The translations under genes and the position numbers were made by a program. 64,000 nt of DNA from Hermatobates lingyangjiaoensis (lineage: Eukaryota; Arthropoda; Insecta; Hemiptera; Hermatobatidae). The notes beneath the pieces were generated by a model. That model searched no databases. It saw only the letters and a program-made list of their open reading frames with translations, and had not been told where the DNA came from. The stretch spans positions 10,151,501 to 10,215,500 of the forward strand of contig JAPFBL010000084.1 of assembly GCA_026182355.1 (NCBI GenBank). The letters run 5' to 3'. Of the stretch, positions 62,458 to 64,000 are shown one piece after another. Position 1 is the stretch's first letter. Each line of letters begins with the position of its first letter.

Positions 62458-62669
62458 TTGTTTTCCCATTTCTTATTGTGGTTTGATCATTGATATATAT
62501 ATATATACATATATATGTAAAAGTTGGAAGCAGTCCTTCATTTAAACATACATTGTTAAATAACGCCCCATATTTGGCTTGTATCTGTTTCTTACACAAT
62601 TTCTCTAGTTTCCGGAATTCCTTCCTCGTTTCTTCATTAAAACTATATAGCTTATCACCAATATTGCTA

Positions 62670-62708
62670 GTCAACATGTTTCAAATGTACCACATTCATC
62701 TTCAGGAC
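62670..62708 (-). ncRNA. hammerhead-like motif, family H, intact
   Basis: On the minus strand: GTC, CTGAAGA, T, stem GAATGT/ACATTT with loop GGT, GAA, ACATGT, T, GAC. Stem I GTC/GAC abuts the core on both sides. Stem II has six pairs including one wobble. Confidence 0.45.
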
Positions 62709-62747
62709 AATAATGAGAATAATAGTAGGATTGTTATACTCATTAAT

Positions 62748-62786
62748 GTCCTGAAGATCAAGATGGTACATTCGAAACATGTCGAC
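62748..62786 (+). ncRNA. hammerhead-like motif, family H, partner with damaged stem II
   Basis: GTC, CTGAAGA, T, CAAGAT/ACATTC (mismatched), GAA, ACATGT, C, GAC. Stem I and the core are kept while stem II has lost its pairing, compared with the minus partner. Confidence 0.35.
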
Positions 62787-62924
62787 TAGCAATATTGGTG
62801 ATAAGCTATATAGTTTTAATGAAGAGACGAGGAAGGAATTCCGGAAACTAGAGAAATTGTGTAAGAAACAGATAAAAGCCAAATATGGGGCGTTATTTAA
62901 CAATATATATATATATATATATAT

Positions 62925-63725
62925 CAGTGGCGACTACTGACCTTTTTCTTTAGGCATGCAATTTTCAAAGAATAAAAGAAATACAGAGAAATACCCTTTT
63001 AATTCTCATGTTTAGTCTTTTCATGTTGCACAAAAGGATAATGATGTATTAAAAACATTTTATGGGCATTTGAATCAGGTTTTATTTGGAAATACTTTTA
63101 ACATTAACTTTTATTTACCAATACAATAAAAATAGGCAAAAAATGTTTTTATTAAAGAAAGAGATACACAATACATCATTTGAATAAAAACTTCTTGCAA
63201 AATTCTTCGATAACAAAACCATAAAACTTCTCTCTATCTGCCATGAGATCTTTAAGTAAATGTCTTTCAATTGAAATTAGGGATAAATTAGACAATCGCT
63301 CTTCACTTTGGGAGCTTCGTAAATAACTTTTAATTCTTTTGAGGACAGAAAACTATCTCTCAACACTTGCTGTTGTTATGGGAATAGTCATAACCAAATT
63401 CATGTGTTTATACATTTTCGGAAGACCTGTGTGTAAATCAGTTTCCAGTATGTATTTGAGGAGCTCAGCAAGCCTGAGTTGCAGTGTATGCAAACTTCGT
63501 TCTTGTTTCTCTTGGCAATTAAGACCATTTTCATTAACCAGAAATGATAAGAGTAAACCCCTGCATTGGGAAGCTTAGCGCAATCATAGAAAATGGTTCC
63601 TTAGCGTGTAGTGGAAAAAAAAGGGGGTTCCTTTAAATATTTCGAGTCTCGAACATTTTGGTTTCTTTAAAGATGAATTCTATGCATGCAATGCATGTGT
63701 TGCATTCCCTGAGAAATCGCCACTG
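62925..63725 (-). mobile_element. hAT-family DNA transposon, 801 bp, with transposase C-terminal relic
   Basis: The ends are CAGTGGCGA (62925-62933) and TCGCCACTG (63717-63725), a 9-bp terminal inverted repeat of hAT type. It is flanked on both sides by TA repeats, so an ATATATAT 8-bp target duplication fits but cannot be proved. The minus strand (63195-63600) encodes the hAT dimerisation region: MTIPITTASVER, a stop, FSVLKRIKSYLRSSQSEERL, SNLSLISIERHLLKDL, then EEFCKKFLF and a stop. TASVER.FS.LK and the following R-L-L-L-I pattern are hallmarks of this domain, as in ZMYM1-like transposases. The catalytic DDE part is missing, so the element is non-autonomous. Confidence 0.88.
63195..63600 (-). 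pseudogene. hAT transposase C-terminal dimerisation domain, broken
   Basis: Coding relic inside the 801-bp hAT element. The region upstream of TASVER reads LRLAELLKYILETDLHTGLPKMYKHMNLV in short, shifted segments. An in-frame TAG interrupts the conserved VER-FS motif. It would not give an active protein. Confidence 0.85.
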
Positions 63726-63744
63726 ATATATATATATATATATT

Positions 63745-63812
63745 AGTATATTTTGGGAGGAGACCTTCATTTAGACACGTTTTATGAATATCGGCATACT
63801 CTTTAGTAATAA
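63745..63812 (-). mobile_element. PLE N-terminal fragment
   Basis: On the minus strand: ITKEYADIHKTCLNEGLLPKYTN, ending at a TA tract on the left (63727-63744). Same segment and same break position as at 62.5 kb. Confidence 0.6.
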
Positions 63813-63833
63813 TATATATATATATATATATAT
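63813..63833. repeat. (TA)n microsatellite
   Basis: TA tract between a PLE N-terminal fragment and an F1 element. Confidence 0.9.
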
Positions 63834-63972
63834 CAATGATCAAACCACAATGAGAAAATGGGAAAACAAGACTAAGATCTTTCAACCGTAACAAGCGGTC
63901 TTCGTCTCTTTGCCCCATTTTCTTATTGTGGTTTGATCATTGATTGTTATTTCACGTGTTTATGTGAAATCT
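63834..63972. mobile_element. family F1 palindromic element with deleted centre
   Basis: Left arm (minus) runs from caatgatcaaaccacaatgag to the core ending cggtcttcgtc. The right arm lacks its core and resumes at ccccattttcttattgtgg. It ends with tttcacgtgtttatgtgaaatc and (TA)n. The centre was probably lost by deletion across the palindrome. Confidence 0.8.
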
Positions 63973-64000
63973 TTATATATATATATATATATATATATAT
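63973..64000. repeat. (TA)n microsatellite at window end
   Basis: TA tract continuing past the window edge. Confidence 0.9.

Larger units (their letters stand above)
62283..62495. mobile_element. family F1 palindromic element, youngest copy
   Basis: Positions 62310-62494 form a perfect palindrome: 91-bp arms and a TCA centre (62401-62403). Each arm holds an intact F1 motif. The left end adds the terminal hairpin word tttcacataaacacgtgaaac, while the right end runs straight into (TA)n. Perfect arm identity suggests recent formation or arm-to-arm conversion. Confidence 0.9.
62520..62908. mobile_element. family H inverted pair: PLE N-terminal fragments behind hammerhead-like motifs
   Basis: The minus arm (62520-62716) and plus arm (62740-62908) are inverted copies. 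Reading outward, each has a motif, then a frame with MLTSNIGDKLYSFNEETRKE, then FRKLEKLCKKQIQAKYGALF, then NN; the minus arm continues into VCLNEGLLPTFT. This is a PLE-like basic, helical N-terminus. The arms end at TA tracts. Later parts of the PLE (RT, GIY-YIG) are absent. Confidence 0.7.
45597..64000 (+). other. hth intron downstream of exon B (at least 18.4 kb; 3' end outside window)
   Basis: The intron starts at GTAAGT (45597) and no continuing homeodomain exon (HPYPSE..., WFINARRR) was found before 64000. It holds a large GC-richer island directly after exon B, repeat clusters at 48.4-49.9 and 60.5-64 kb, a 225-bp duplicated segment and a hAT element. Stretches 46.1-48.3, 51-52.9, 54.2-55, 55.3-56.6 and 57-59.4 kb are AT-rich with nothing I can name. 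Confidence 0.85.

Noticed and set aside
45597..64000. Search for the next hth exon (rest of the homeodomain, WFINARRR)
   Set aside because: No stretch encoding it was found, so the exon is taken to lie beyond the window.

Overview
The window is one AT-rich stretch of an arthropod nuclear genome. It lies inside the homothorax (hth; vertebrate MEIS) gene, read on the + strand. Only two short stretches are convincingly coding, and both are internal hth exons. Exon A (25273-25380) encodes an arthropod-type conserved segment (KWCQRREW ... LYSSVFLGSP). Exon B (45448-45596) encodes the acidic linker and the start of the TALE homeodomain ([19 protein letters not shown]). Both have clean AG/GTAAGT splice borders. 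Their phases agree: exon A ends with T and exon B starts with GT, giving one Cys codon. The rest of the homeodomain (HPYPSE... onward) and the MEIS domain are not in the window. The whole window is therefore intron-exon-intron-exon-intron, with introns of at least 25 kb, 20 kb and at least 18 kb. Leu in [10 protein letters not shown] and the [19 protein letters not shown] linker match insect Hth rather than vertebrate MEIS. The exact lineage cannot be fixed from sequence alone.

The introns hold two kinds of material. One is a scatter of GC-richer islands of 150-500 bp without credible coding capacity. Some carry clusters of Meis/Hth-like (TGACAG) or homeodomain-like (TAAT, TGATTAAT) words, and they are candidates for regulatory DNA. 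The other is a swarm of repeats concentrated at 7.9-17.5 kb, 20.4-24.4 kb, 35.2-37.6 kb, 48.4-49.9 kb and 60.5-64 kb. These are decayed Penelope-like retroelements (PLEs: reverse transcriptase, CCxC-type linker, GIY-YIG endonuclease), short palindromic elements with (TA)n at almost every end, and one 801-bp hAT element with intact CAGTGGCGA terminal repeats.

The most unusual signal is a small RNA-like fold repeated in at least seven sequence-unrelated families on both strands. It reads: stem I, CTGANGA (or close), one extra base, a stem-loop, GAA, a 4-6 nt self-complementary word starting with A and ending with T, one A/C/T base, then the other side of stem I. This is the layout of a type I hammerhead ribozyme core, except for the extra base after CTGANGA. 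Hammerhead ribozymes are known from PLE ends and from small retrozymes, so the family fits its context. Here it sits at PLE 3' ends, just upstream of PLE N-terminal coding fragments, and in head-to-head palindromes up to a perfect 185-bp one. In one copy the inverted arm stops exactly at the predicted cleavage position.
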